Source: Eopsaltria australis
Taxonomy: Eukaryota > Chordata > Aves > Passeriformes > Petroicidae
DNA length: 64,000 nt
Assembly: GCA_034509425.1 (NCBI GenBank)
Contig: JAVTVJ010011275.1
Location: 1 to 64,000 of the forward strand
Direction: 5' to 3'
Made by a program: the position numbers and the translations under genes. This document shows, piece after piece, positions 32,654 through 44,195 of the stretch (positions within the stretch are counted from its first letter, which is position 1; every line of letters starts with the position of its first letter). Below the pieces are notes generated by a model. It was not told the DNA's origin. It did no database searches and was given only the letters and a program-made list of their open reading frames with translations.

Positions 32654-35600
32654 ATGGCGGGCAGATTCCTCAGCCTGTTCAAAGGGTTCAGGAAGAACAA
32701 AAAGAATGGCCCTGGAGCTGCCCCAGCACAAGAGCCTGAAGAGCCAGAGCAGTTCCAGCCACTGCAGGACGGTGAGTGGCAGAGGTGGGCCACAGGGCTG
32801 ATGGCTGCAGCGAGCTTGGCCCTATGCCATGCCATGCCCTGCCATGCTGTGCCATGCTATGCCATGTCATCCCATCCCGTCCCATCCCATCCCATCCCAT
32901 CCCATCCCATCCCATCCCATCCCTGTACACATGCCCATGGAAAGGATGGAAGAGGACCCTGGGCTGCCCCCCACAGTGGCCATGCTCCATTCCCTGGGCC
33001 ATCCCAGGGCTGTCCCTGCCTGGGCAGTGCAGGGCTGGGCTCTGTTCTCCAGCCTCTCCCACAGCCCCTCAGCTCTGGCTGCACTCCTCTCTTTGCCAGA
33101 AGCAGCCATGGACCAGACACAAGAGCAGGATCCCCCCCGTGGCCGCTTCCGCAGAACACTGAAGGTACCTGCAGCCATCCCCTCCTGGGCTGGGCCTGCT
33201 GTCACTGCTCAGCCCAGCACCGCGCTTGGAGCACTCTGGAACATCCCTCTCTTCCCTGTCTTTTGTTCTCCTGCAGAAGTTCTGGAAGTTCCTGCGTATT
33301 CGACGTAGAAAGACCTCCACCACATCAACTGAGGGCACAGCCGAGCCTGACTCTGGGCTGACCGAGCTCCAGGCGGAGCCTGATGTCAGCACAGATTTGG
33401 CTGAGCACTCAGAAGACTCGGAGACCTCAGTGACTGATAACTGGGCAGAGGCTGACAAGGCAGAGGCTGACAAGGCAGTGACTGAGGATGTGGCTGTCAC
33501 AAACACCGACACTGGAGAGACTCAGGACATCGCAAATACTGACACCACGCCCAGTCCCACTCTGAGTCAGGATCTAACACCTGACTATTCTGAAGACCCT
33601 TCCGCTTATTCTGACTCTGAGACCTCAGCGAGTGACAACAGGGCGAAGTCTGACATCGCAGTGACTGAGGATGTGGCTGTCACAAACACCGACACCACAG
33701 AGACTCAGGACATCGCAAATACTGACACCATGCCCAGTCCCACTGTGAGTCAGGATCTAATACCTGACTATTTTCAGGATCCCCGTATTTCTTCTGTGCA
33801 GCAGGTAAGCAGCCTGGGGCCACGGCTGGAGGTTTCCCAGGATCTTGTGCTCCCTCAAGACACAGCAGGGCCCACTCAACTTTAGAGGCCAGCACAGTGC
33901 TGCAGGAAGGGAAGCAGGAAGGGAAGCATTGTTCAGGGAAGCTGGGGAAGTTCTCCCTTGGGACAGTGCTCCAAGTCTTCCCCATGCCTCCTCCAGGTGC
34001 CAGCCATGGTGAGGAGCATTCACCAGAGACTTGTTTCGGATGTCACTGTGGATGCCAGGCTGCGCATTAACATTCTGAGGCTGGCTGAAGAACACCCTGC
34101 TGATGTGGTGCTGACCCTCCTGCGCTGTGCCCCATCCTGTGACAGGTACGGGGCCCACGTGCCTTGAGAGATCAGGGCTCACCAGCCTTTAGGGCCCATT
34201 GCCCTGTACAGCCTGTCCAATGGGGTCTGCCAGACAGGCGGAGAGGTCCAGAACCCTTGGGCCCCTCTGTTTCCCAAGCCTGCTGCCATGCTCCCTCCCT
34301 GCCCCTCAGGGCACCGGGGCTCTGTCACCTGGGCCTCCGCAGCTGCACAGGCCATGGGACTGGGACTGGGACACCCCTGACACACAGCTCTGATCCCACA
34401 GAGCTGCTACAATGATCTGGAGAACCATAGGCTCATCGGGCCTGGCACTGGAGAAGGTGCTGCCAACACTGCTCTGTGTGATGGAGGCTTGGCCTCTGTA
34501 CAGCATGCTCACCTCTGATGGGGACAACGAGGACGTTTTTGCCCTGGCTGTGAGTTCCTGCAACTGGCCTTTGCTCACCCCCAGGTCACCTCCCCAGCAC
34601 CTCTCCATCACCTTCCTGCCTCAGGCACTGGGCTGAAACCTGGGCTAGGGGCAGGCTCAGGGGGCACTGGGCCCGCTGCTCCCCCTGCGTCTCCCCTCGG
34701 GCCCTGCCACATGGACACCTCGGCACTGAGCGCTCTCTCGGGCTGCTTCTTTTGCAGGCAACTCTGGTGCTGTGGGTGATTGTCCAGGTGCCTGAGTGCC
34801 ATGAGGCGATAATCCCTTATTCAGCCCGCCTGTTTGTGGCTCTGCTCTTCCATGTTGTCATCACCACACAAGAGCAGATGCCAGAGGAAGTTGATAACTT
34901 CTGGAAAGCATGCCGGGAGGAACAGCGCCTTCCCAGCAACCCCAACAGGTCCCTGTGCTCCTGTCCTTCCCATGCCCTTGTGGCCAGTGCCAGTGCTCCC
35001 AGTGTGACCTGGCCTTTGCTCTGCACACAGCTTTGCACTGCATACCTTGAAGGCTCTGCTCTGCCGACTGCGGTGTGACAAGGAGGTGATGGCTATGGAG
35101 CGCAAGTGTGGCTGGGACACGCTGCTCTGTGCTGACACCCAGCACTATGCCGTGGGTCTGCTGGCCAGGTGAGACCCCCTTCTCCCTACTGTCCCCAGCA
35201 TTTGTGCCCTGCGCCCAGGGTGCCCCACACAGTTCCCTGGTGGTCATGGGCCAGAGGGCCTCGTCACCGAGGGACTGCTGAGCACACTGGCAAGGGCTGG
35301 GAGAGGAGGGTGCCCAGAAGGAGCCGCCTCCCAAAGCACCCACACGCCCTCCAGGGATGCTGGGGAAAGACCAGACCTCTGTGAGTCACTCCTGGCAGAG
35401 GTTTGTTCCCCCAACTCAGGATCTTGGTGACTTTTTCCCCTGCCAGGGAGATGCGCCGTGTCTTGATCCCCTTCTGTTCCCGCATTGCATTCCACCTGCT
35501 CCCGCCACTTAGCAGAGCAGAGCCAGAATGGGAGCTGCCCTTCCTGGCATTCCTTGTGGAGGTGAGCCTGAAGGCCAGCGCTGCCTCGCTCAGCTGCCTC

Positions 35601-38106
35601 CCAGCTCTCTGCCCTCTCTCAGCCACAGCTGCCTGGGACAGTGCCCGTGCCCTGTGCTGCTGCCTGGGCCCAGCGCTGTGTGGTTCTGGCCTCCTGCCAG
35701 CTGGGTCCCCTGTCACTGCCCTCTGCCTTTCAGGTCCTCCAGTTCCTGGACTTGAGTAAATACGGTGACAGCATTCTTGAGATCATGTCAAGGCACCTGC
35801 AGAGCGAGTGCAGGCAGAGGCGTCGCCTGGCACTCAGAGGCCTTGTGGTGCTCAGCAAAGATCCCTCCATGGTGAGAAGGCGGCAGTGGCTGAAGCTGTG
35901 CTGGGGAAAGCAGCCCCGTGGGCTTGGCTGGGTTTCAGGAGCTGAGGCAGCTGCTCCCAGCTCTCCTGCCTCCCGGCTCAGCTGCCCGAGTGCTTCGGGA
36001 CAGGCCTTTGGCCTCCGGGCCCTGTGGCAGCAGGGTGGGCTTGCAGTGCCTGGGTCATGTTGGCAGTGCAGCCGTTCCCGGCTTCCCAGCACAGCCTTGT
36101 GTTCCACACAGGCCAGAAGAATGTGCAGCCTTTCTCGAACTCTTCTGGAGTTGCTGGGTGATGGAGATGGGGACCTGGTCAGCATGACCCTCCGTGTGTT
36201 CACCAACATGCTTCAGAAGAAAGACATCCTGATAACCAGCACCACCGCCCCAAAGCTGGCTAAGGCACTCCTGCCCCTCTTTGACAATGTAACGCTCTGT
36301 GCCCCCAGCCACGGGCACTGGGTGCTGCCCAGAAACTTTGTGTCCTGTGGATTTTTAGTCTTTTGCCCAGGTGAGCTGGAGAAGTTGGTGCTGAGGTCTT
36401 TTCCTTTCCTCCAGGAAAACAGCCACATGCAGCTGCTCTCCCTTGACCTCTTCTGCAAGGTGATGGACTTGGTAGTAGATGAGGGAAAAAAGCCCCTTAA
36501 GTCAATTGTGTGCCAGAGCCTGCCCCCACTCTTCTTCCACTGGCACAATGAGAACCGGCGTGTGGCACAGGTGAGGACTCCTGGGCTGCTGGTGTCCCTG
36601 ACCCCCTGGGAGGCGGCTCGGCTGCTTCCTGCCCTGATGCCTCCCAGGCTGCAGCCTCCTCCAGTGCCCTGGCAGTCCTGTGCCCTGGGCTGCGGTGCCA
36701 TCTCTGGGTCTCTGCTGCTCTCCAGGCCTCTATGGAAACGCTGCATTGTGCGGCCCAGTTCCTGAAGAGGAGGAATCTCAAGCAGCTGGTGAAGACAGGG
36801 AAGATGTGGCAGTTCGCTGAGTGCTTGGTAAGGACGACCTGGAAGCCGCAGGCACAGCCTGGAGAAGCCCCCGGCACTGAGCGTGTGGGGCTGGCAGCTG
36901 TGGCCCTGCCCAGTGCTGCACCCAGGGCCGCCAGCCTGCGCCCCACACGCCGCTCCCTTCCCTGGGCCGCGCGGGCTCTTCTCCGGGCTCCTGTGGCCCC
37001 GAGCCGGGTGCCCGTGGAGCCCCGGCCCGGCGGGGCTGCGGCGCGGGGCGGCACCGCGGCTCCCCGGGCAGCAGCCGGCCCTGTGGCCCCTGCAGAGCCC
37101 GGCGCCAGCGGCTGCCGGCCGGGCCTCAGGGCTGTGCGGGCAGGGGAGGCCGGCGCTGGGCGCAGGGAGCGCCCGGCCAAGGGGCAGAGCCCGCGCCAAG
37201 CCTTCCCTGCTGCCGCTCTCTGCAGCTGGCAGAGGACAGGAGCCGAGCAGCCGAGCACCTGCGCCAGGCCCTGCCGTACGTGGACAGCCCACAGCAGCCC
37301 CTGCGACAGGCGGCCATCAGGTTCATTGGTGAGCCACGAGCCCGGCGTCCCTCGCCGCCCCGCCCCGCCCCGCCGCAGCTCGGCGCCAGCCCCGGCTGCT
37401 GCCCCGGCAGCGCCATCCGGGCCCGGCGCCCTGGAGCCCCGGCTGGCCTCGGGGCTGCTGCCGCCCTCTCGCAGCCGTGCCCTTCCTTGCGCCTCAGGAT
37501 GCGGCAGGGGCCCGGGCTGAGCCCTGCCGGGGGACGAGGCCGTGTGGCCTCAGGGCTGGCAGCGCCGCTGGGAGGGAGCTGTGCGGCGGGGCCGTGACAG
37601 CCTCTGTGTTCTCAGGGATCGCAGGGGTGCTCATGAAGGGCAAGAAGGAAGAGCTCCAGGCCCTGACTGAGGGTGAGTGAGGCCAGCGAGCTGTCAGCGG
37701 GGGCTGCCGTGGGGAGCTGCAATGCCTGGGCAGGGAGCTGCAATCCCTGTCCCAGCTGTGGAGGGCTTTGCTCCCTGTGTGGACGAGGGCTTGTGTGGGC
37801 AGAGCAGAGAGAGCTTTCAGGGATGCGGGGGATTTGTGCCCAGCACCTTCCGGCTGATCCCGTTGGCCCCTCCTCTCTTGGGGCCATAGCGAGAGCTGGG
37901 TGGGATGGCCATGGCAGGAATGTCTCCTTGGATTCCTGCAGATCCAGGCTCTGACCATGACTCTGTTCCTCTCTCTTCCAGCCATTCAAGTCCTGAGGAG
38001 AGATGACAGCCCTTCCCAGACAAACTTAGTAGTCCAACAGATATTTAAGGAAAGAATTGGAGAACTGCTCTTATCTGCTGGCTCAGAAGAACCTGAGTCC
38101 CTTTAA
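32654..38106 (+). CDS. MROH-like HEAT-repeat protein, copy B (15 exons)
   Basis: Predicted exons are 32654-32771, 33100-33164, 33277-33804, 33997-34145, 34402-34549, 34758-34948, 35031-35168, 35447-35561, 35734-35871, 36112-36288, 36415-36570, 36726-36827, 37226-37328, 37616-37672 and 37982-38106, giving 769 residues. The N-terminus is identical to copy A. Exon 3 is longer (176 against 111 codons) because a piece of about 198 bases rich in Asp, Thr and Ser is duplicated in frame (about 33421 and 33619). From residue 238 the helical HEAT-type repeats follow, and exon 13 has REAA-like spacing as RQAAIRFI. The last exon keeps the longer C-terminus missing in copy A and ends EEPESL. The donor of exon 10 (GTAACG) is weak. 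Function is unknown; HEAT solenoids generally bind other proteins. This is the most complete copy. Confidence 0.78.
32824..32924. repeat. CATGC/CATCC microsatellite in intron 1, copy B
   Basis: A run of CATGC-like pentamers changes into pure CATCC units at about 32878. It is at the same place as in copies A and C, with a different composition and length. Confidence 0.9.
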
Positions 38107-38399
38107 GACCTCCAGATCCCTTGGAAGATGGGATGGCCTGGAGACCAGAGGAGAGCAGCTGGAGCTCCAGGCACAGCTGATGATTGGCACAGCTGAGCCT
38201 TTGGGAAGCTCGCATGGCTTCAGCCTTCTCCCTGCCTGTAGATAGCTCCCTCCCTCCAGCCCTCACACACTCAGCCCTCACATCCCCTTGTTTTCCCCTC
38301 CACTCTTCCTCCCTTTTGACAGCTCCATCCCTCCAGTCCCCAGACCGTGCCCCTCCCCTTTTTTCCCTGCCAGCTCATCCCTTTGCTTTGCCTTCCATT

Positions 38400-38405
38400 A
38401 ATAAA
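38400..38405 (+). promoter_or_regulatory. Poly(A) signal, copy B
   Basis: AATAAA is found 294 bases after the stop codon, in the same CCATTAATAAAGAG context as copy A. Confidence 0.8.
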
Positions 38406-38639
38406 GAGTTTGTTTCTTCACTTTACCTGCATCTCTGTGGAGCTGAAGCGGTGCAAATCTGGAGCCCTGGGACACACAGGCCCCTCCTGCTGTTCTCTTC
38501 TGCACCGTGTTTTGTGCAGAGACACAGAGGAACGAGGGCACATCAGGCTGCAAAGGTCCCCTTCCTGAAGGTGCAGTTGCACAACATTGTGGTGTTAAAG
38601 GTCTTGCTAGACACACTGAAGGCCCTGCCTTTTGGAAGG

Positions 38640-39885
38640 GCCAACCTGAGGATGCTCTGAAGCCAGCTGTGAGGGATTCCATGGCAAGCATCCATGGAGG
38701 GCAAAGGAGCTTGGAATGCCTGTAGTTTTCAAGAATAGCTTCCTGAAAGCACAGCACTGCTCCATCCCTACCCAGGATCAGGAAGAGGGCAGAACCTGAG
38801 ACCATCCAGGCTTAACAGGGAGCTTTGGCTGTGCCTAAGAGCCAATGAAGCAGCAGCACAGTGGCCGAGACTCGCATGGGCGACCGTGCCAGTGTGCGGA
38901 GCGCTGTCGGGCAGTGCCGGGATCCTGGGTGCGGTTCTGGTCCCCACAGCTGAGGAATGGCAGCCCCTGCCTCCGAGCCAGTCAGAAACCCAACCTAGTG
39001 AGACCAGAGGGAGGGCACCCTTGCAGTCTCCCTTGGGCACGGCTGCAAAACAGCCCCTGCTGCTTCTTTCTCCGCCTGTGTTTGGGCTCTGCTTATGGCA
39101 GAGCCAGCCAGCTTGTGCTCTGTGTTGCAAAGGCTGTTGAGAGCAGGAGTAAAAAATGCTGCGTGCGGAGCAGAGGGTCCTGGAAGGTGCTGGCAAGAGC
39201 ATCCTGCAGGAACAGGGCTCTGGTCTCTGCAACAGCCTGCTTTTGCTGCCGTGACCGCAGGCAGGAGTTGAGGCAGGGGAAGAGGCAGCGTGCAGCTTGT
39301 GTTTGTAGAGGGCCTGGGGCTGCACGTCTGAACCTCTACCTGGAAACACACTTGGGGGATACGAGCTAGAGCTGGAGTGCCTGTTTGGAAAGGACCAGAA
39401 GTAATTCAGCCTTGCCAGCATTTCTTAAGATTGTGTTGGTGTTCCCCAGGAAAGCTACACATTTGGGGAAACGCCTTTGGTGGAAAGGGGCTTGCTTCTC
39501 AAGGAAAGTGCTTCCTGAGGAGCTCCCAGTGAGGTAGGAGCAAGTGTCCCCCTTTGGCTCTCTGTGGTCCTTTCAGTCCTTGAGGCCGTTGCACTTGGCA
39601 GAGGGGCAGGGGAAGGGAGAAGACTGTGAACAACAGGTTTGGCATCTGCCTGGACCTGCAGAGACCAAGGCAAGCACGTGCAGCAGGGTGTGTTAGCGGC
39701 CTTTGGACAGAGGTGTGAGCAGGAGCATCTCTGTCCAGCTGTGAGCCCCAAAGCTCTCTTTGAGAGCTGTGAATTAAAAGGCCTTTATGCACACACTTTT
39801 CACATCTTACCTTTCTGGTGTGTTTCAACTCTTGGCATTTGCCTCTTGCTTGGTGGAAGCTGCTCTGGCCCAGGGCTAGCACAGA
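38640..39885. repeat. Segmental-duplication flank, copy 3
   Basis: This matches 227-1447 closely. It joins directly to the 3' end of gene B without the 1.1-kb insertion found after gene A. It stops near 39885, where the retroelement block begins. No gene is seen. Confidence 0.9.
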
Positions 39886-39889
39886 GTCA

Positions 39890-41309
39890 TCTGACTCATT
39901 ATGTTCTCTTTCTTTCTGTATTTTGGTGATGATTTTGGCCATTTTTTTGATATCAGGTTTGACTGTCCATAAGGCTCTGTGAGATGAATTTTTGAGTTCT
40001 TCCCCTAGCTGTTCTATATTAGGATGGCACAGCATTTGCTTTAGAATGTTAATGTCCCTTCCACTTCTTGGGTGCTTTGTGATACACATCATATGCATTC
40101 TGCATAATTTCAAAAGAAGTTATTGGTGTGGTTTAGCTGAAGTCGCAGCTAATACAGAAGTTAGTACCTCTAGTAATTTCATTAAAAGAATGTTTTGTAA
40201 TAGTCGTGCAAGCAGATCTCGCACTGGCACATCCCCTTCCCACATAATAGACCTGTGATTGTGCATGGGTTACCGGGGTCATTTCAAAAATCCAAGTGCT
40301 GGCCTCAGTGTCCAGATACAGATCCTCTCTTTCAACCACTGCATTTTTGCACATAAAATTCAGTGCCTCCCTTGGTACATATGCTTCGATACTAAGAGGT
40401 TGCCAGTTACTAGTCTTCTTGTTGAAAATGGCCCAGACATTATGCTGCATGGATCTGACAGCTATGTGAGTTCGTATAACTCCAAGAGCCAAAATCGGAA
40501 ATATAGGGCATTTTGTTGCATTCTTAATGATTAATACAAAAGACTCTGGGTTCTGTTTATTCTATGTGAAATGGACCAATCACCGCCAAGCGTGGAATTC
40601 TTTTTTGAATTGCTTTGTGATTTCATTTTTAGCAATGTTTTTGTTTCATTCTTGTGGCAATTTCCCCAGCTCTCCTTTTTTAAGTATTCCTGAGATTACA
40701 GACTGTAGCCACAGCTGAGCTTGTATCCATTGTAATGCTAAGGAAGTGTTCCCTTGTAGTTTTCCCATAAAGCCGGCAACTGCTTGAAAATCCTGCTGTG
40801 TATGGTTGGCCAGGGTGGTTAACAGGTTAGCTGCCAGGCTCTGGGTATGGGCAAGCGTTAGCCGGCTTGATCTGAGAGGAGTTTGTATCTGTCCAATAGA
40901 AGAACTCACCATGCTTAATTGATTGACTAAGGCTTCTTGATCAATAGAATTTAGTATTCCCAGTTCAGACCCAAACCATCCCCTTAAGTCTTTTTTATGC
41001 CTAGGATTTGGTGCTGGGGAATGTATCCATGACTCCCATCCTTTTAGGCTTTGCTGTATGAATGGGTAGTATTACTGTTTAATTGTGGAATGATTAGCCT
41101 ATACCTTTACCTCCAGCTTTTTCAGAGAGTACTGTGGATCTAGAAGCAAAAATTGTTCATTTGTCTTAGCAAGAGCAAAAGATTATATTGTTTCACATAT
41201 GGGTCCCACGCTATGGAGTTGTTTGCTAATGTAAAGTTGTTTGTTTTGATTTTAATTTTAAATGTCTTTTGTGGGACCTATTTAGTTTTCTCCTTGTCGA
41301 GTACCCAAG
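39890..41309 (-). pseudogene. ERV envelope-like fragment, 3' part
   Basis: Minus-strand ORFs at 40646-40912, 40133-40492 and 39890-40113 follow one another in different frames. The first contains a heptad-like helical region ending LQWIQAQLWLQ, which fits the transmembrane subunit of a retroviral envelope by position and style. The pieces lie downstream of pol, as env should. Broken by stops, without a complete fusion peptide or anchor that I can identify. Family assignment is uncertain. Confidence 0.4.
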
Positions 41310-41314
41310 GCATG
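41310..41314. repeat. Target-site duplication of nested provirus (left)
   Basis: GCATG here is repeated at 44787-44791, directly outside the other LTR. Confidence 0.8.
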
Positions 41315-41891
41315 TGTCGTGGGTTGACCCCAGCCAGGGGCCAGATGCCAGGTGCCCACTCAGTCACTCTATCACTCCCTCTCCTGCTGGGAAAGGGGAG
41401 AGGATAATATTGAAAAAGACTATCAGGGTAAGAAAAGGCAGTTCTATTACAGCGGGGAAAAAATAGAACAAACAAGCTGAGAGTTGCACGCGCAAGAGCA
41501 GAAGGGAAAACAATCAATCTCTACTTCCCGTCAGTAGCGATGTCCGGACACTTCCTGGGAAGCAGGGCTCCAGCACGCGTGATGGTTGTTCAAGGAGGCA
41601 AACATGGACCAGCCCTGAGTGCCTCTCCCTCCTCCTCTCTTCCTTGCCTTATATATCTGAGCTGATGTCATATGGGATGGAATATCCCTTTGGCTGACTG
41701 GGGTCAGCTGGCCTGCTGGTGTCCCCTCCCAGGATCTTGCCCCCCCCATCCCCTTCAGTGGGGGAAGGAATGTCACAGGGACAGCACAGCTTGGCAGTAG
41801 CCAAAACACTGCTCTGTTATCAACACCAGCTACCAAAGCAAAGTACAGCACTGTAAGGCCTGTGAGCTTTACCCCAGTCAGACCCAATACA
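41315..41891 (-). mobile_element. 3' LTR of nested provirus
   Basis: Read on the minus strand it begins TGTATTGGGTCTG and ends CAACCCACGACA. A TATATAAG-type promoter element lies near 41650. The position that holds AATAAA in the 5' LTR reads AATAGA here, so its own poly(A) signal is altered. It is about 95% or more identical by eye to 44196-44767. Confidence 0.9.
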
Positions 41892-41958
41892 ATTTCCACC
41901 CCTTATTCCATACCATTTGCATCATGCCCATAAATCCTTTCCTACTCACACATGCAAT

Positions 41959-42237
41959 TTAAGCTACATCCTTAAAATACCCTCTCCTGAGGTAGTCGAT
42001 GTCAAGGATACAAGGGGCCTCTGGGCCAGTCACGATGGGGTGCCTTTGCCATCTGTCCCCTGTTAAGCTCACCTCAGCTTTTACTACCGAAAACTCTTGG
42101 CATCCCCCTGTCACTCCAGAGATCCAGATGGCTTCTGCACTCTTGTGCCTTGATGGCATCAGTGTACACTGTGCACCGGTGTCCACTAAAGCTTTGTACT
42201 TCTGTGGATCTGATGTGCCAGGCCATCGAATCCACAT
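41959..42237 (-). pseudogene. Retroviral aspartic protease, nested provirus
   Basis: The frame contains ALVDTGAQCTLM, with the catalytic Asp-Thr-Gly at 42175-42183 intact, and ends with PCILDIDYLRRGYF, a typical protease C-terminal part. It is in a different frame from the gag-like ORF, as is usual when protease is made by ribosomal frameshifting. Reverse transcriptase and integrase should follow, but the 3' LTR begins within about 70 bases, so pol and env have been deleted. The start given is only the first Met; the domain may begin earlier. Confidence 0.75.
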
Positions 42238-42434
42238 TGTCCAGTATACCCGGTCATCCCTTTCCTCCTCCTGGCCGGAGGCAGGGACCCTCTATTCCTG
42301 TTCCTGGTCAGAGTATTCACTGTCTGACCTTTGTGATGCCAAATCAGAAGTTCCCTCCTCAGGACTGTAGGAAACAGTTTTAGTTTTCTTATAGCTGGGA
42401 AATCGCTGATTGTCTTCTGGTCTTTCTGTGGTAA

Positions 42435-43547
42435 CTACACTGACAGTCTTCTTGGGTGGCCCTTCTTAACAGGTCTCTTCCCCCTCAGTTCTCGGACCCG
42501 GGCGCTCAGCTTAGAGGTGGGTTCACCATCCCACTTCCTCATGTCCTCTCCATGCTCACGCAGAAAAAACCAGAGCTTGTTACGTGGCCTGTTCTTGGGG
42601 ATCCCTTTCCCTCTGACTGGGGTTGGAGAGGAGCGATCTCTTGGGCTGCCTCTAAAAGTTGGGGTGGTGGCTCGCAGGGATGAGGGAGCACCCAGAGTTT
42701 CTTCTACATTTCGGAGCCAGGCGGACGCCAACTCTACAGTTGGTGTATCCATTTTTGGGTAATAAAGTGCCACCAAGCTGCTGGAATATGATGCTGGGGC
42801 ACCTTGAACCACCTTCCTCCACATGGCAAGTGTACAAGGGATATCCTCTGGATCTATGGTGACGCTATCATCCTTTAGATCACTATGGACAATTTCCAGC
42901 ACTGCTAATTCTCTCAAGTACTGGATACCTTCATCCACATTGGTCCACTTCCCTGGGGACTTTACAAGATCTTCCTTAAAAGGATATCTTGCCTTCACAC
43001 TTGAAAGAAGCTGTCTCCAGAGGCTACAAGTTGCTCCTTTCTTTGCAAGTCCTCTTTCAATTTCCCGATCCCTGGCAAGGGATCCCAGCTGTTGGGCTTC
43101 ATGACCTTCTAACTGCTGACTATCGGCCCCATTATCCCAGCATCGCAGCAGCCATGCAGGAATCCTCTCACCTGACTGGCAGCTGTAATCCTTTCGCAAG
43201 TCTCGAAGTTCGGATGGGGTCAGGGACCGAGTAACTTCGGTCTCCTGTTTAATCTGCCTCACTCCCTTTGATTCCTTTGCTGAGGGACCTGCCTCTTGAT
43301 CTAGCCCCATCTCTTCTTCCTCTTCCTCTTCCTCTTCTTCTTCTTCTCTTACTAATCGGCCTGAAACTTGCCTTGTCCATTTTTTTGTTTGCACTGCTGG
43401 GGCAATCACTGTAGTTGCTGTGGTTTGGGTTCCTATCTCAGACATAGTTGTTATGGTTTGTATCCCTGCCTCAGCCACAGCTGTAGTTTGTGTCCCTGTC
43501 TCAGCTATAGTGTCCTCAGGCACAGTTTGAGTTCCTGCCTCAACCAC
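42435..43547 (-). CDS. Gag-like ORF of nested provirus (370 aa)
   Basis: This is an uninterrupted 370-residue frame. Residues 1-50 contain four variants of a short repeat with AGTQT/IGTQT. Around 73-80 is a run of glutamates coded by a CTT/CTC-rich tract. The middle has LTPSELRDLRKDY and a helical region resembling a retroviral capsid, and the C-terminus is basic and rich in Arg, Lys and Pro. No CCHC zinc knuckle is visible. Position between 5' LTR and protease makes gag the best explanation, although sequence similarity to known capsids is only impressionistic. Confidence 0.6.
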   Translation of the reverse strand: MVEAGTQTVPEDTIAETGTQTTAVAEAGIQTITTMSEIGTQTTATTVIAPAVQTKKWTRQVSGRLVREEEEEEEEEEEEMGLDQEAGPSAKESKGVRQIKQETEVTRSLTPSELRDLRKDYSCQSGERIPAWLLRCWDNGADSQQLEGHEAQQLGSLARDREIERGLAKKGATCSLWRQLLSSVKARYPFKEDLVKSPGKWTNVDEGIQYLRELAVLEIVHSDLKDDSVTIDPEDIPCTLAMWRKVVQGAPASYSSSLVALYYPKMDTPTVELASAWLRNVEETLGAPSSLRATTPTFRGSPRDRSSPTPVRGKGIPKNRPRNKLWFFLREHGEDMRKWDGEPTSKLSARVRELRGKRPVKKGHPRRLSV

Positions 43548-43651
43548 AGCCGTCTGAGAATATTGAACAGAGGCCCGGTAGGCCCAGGCCAGCCCCCAGT
43601 ACAGGGCGAGAAGCTGCTCGCATTCCTGCGAGTAAACGAGGCACCCCTCTG

Positions 43652-44035
43652 TCAGTGATGGGCCAGTTTGTTAGGGTTATTTACCTCTTCAGGAGTAAAC
43701 TCCCAGGCAACGGGAGGTGATAACCGCCCTAGGAACCTGCCCAAATCCCTCCATATACCTTTCCACCCAGGAACTGGGTACCTCAGGGCAGATTTTAACA
43801 GCTCCTCACCCAAGGGTCGTTTCCTTCTGTACCAGGGAGATGACAATTTCCATGAATTCCATAAGGTAACACTGTTGGCTAATATTATTAATAATATCAG
43901 GAAGCTTATGTAAGGGTTGGCAATAATCACAGGAGCCTGCAGTAAAAAATCATCTATACTCAAATTCACCCAGGGCAGAGAGAAGGAGTTATATTCATTC
44001 ACAGTCATTGTTTGTTTCAACATGTTCCCAAACAT
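43652..44035 (-). CDS. Leader ORF with membrane segment, nested provirus
   Basis: A 127-residue frame between the primer site and the gag-like ORF. It has a hydrophobic segment (about residues 38-57, including ISFLILLIILANSV), followed by a basic stretch and FTPEEVNNPNK. It may be the N-terminal part of gag in another frame or a separate small protein. A stop and frame change separate it from the 370-residue ORF. Confidence 0.4.
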   Translation of the reverse strand: MFGNMLKQTMTVNEYNSFSLPWVNLSIDDFLLQAPVIIANPYISFLILLIILANSVTLWNSWKLSSPWYRRKRPLGEELLKSALRYPVPGWKGIWRDLGRFLGRLSPPVAWEFTPEEVNNPNKLAHH

Positions 44036-44168
44036 AGCAAAACAAAGATAAGCAGTGTGGCAGCCGAAGGCCGTATGCCACGCAGGAGTTTACTACTTGA
44101 GAGCTGCTACTGGTAATTACTAGAGCATGCAATATATGTGTATATATATATAAAACTGCCTTTATCTC

Positions 44169-44187
44169 GCCCCACGTTCGGGCGCCA
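44169..44187 (-). other. Primer binding site, tRNA-Lys-like
   Basis: On the minus strand TGGCGCCCGAACGTGGGGC lies eight bases after the end of the 5' LTR. It resembles the lysine tRNA primer sites used by betaretroviruses and lentiviruses but has one additional G compared with the lysine-1,2 form. This fixes the 5' end of the provirus. Confidence 0.8.
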
Positions 44188-44195
44188 AAAGAGAC

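Noticed and set aside
31462..32731. Three overlapping minus-strand ORFs of 321-341 residues upstream of copy B
   Set aside because: They come from the 65/28-base leader array, whose 93-base pair keeps frames open. All three frames are open at once, and the repeat lies antisense to the gene leader.
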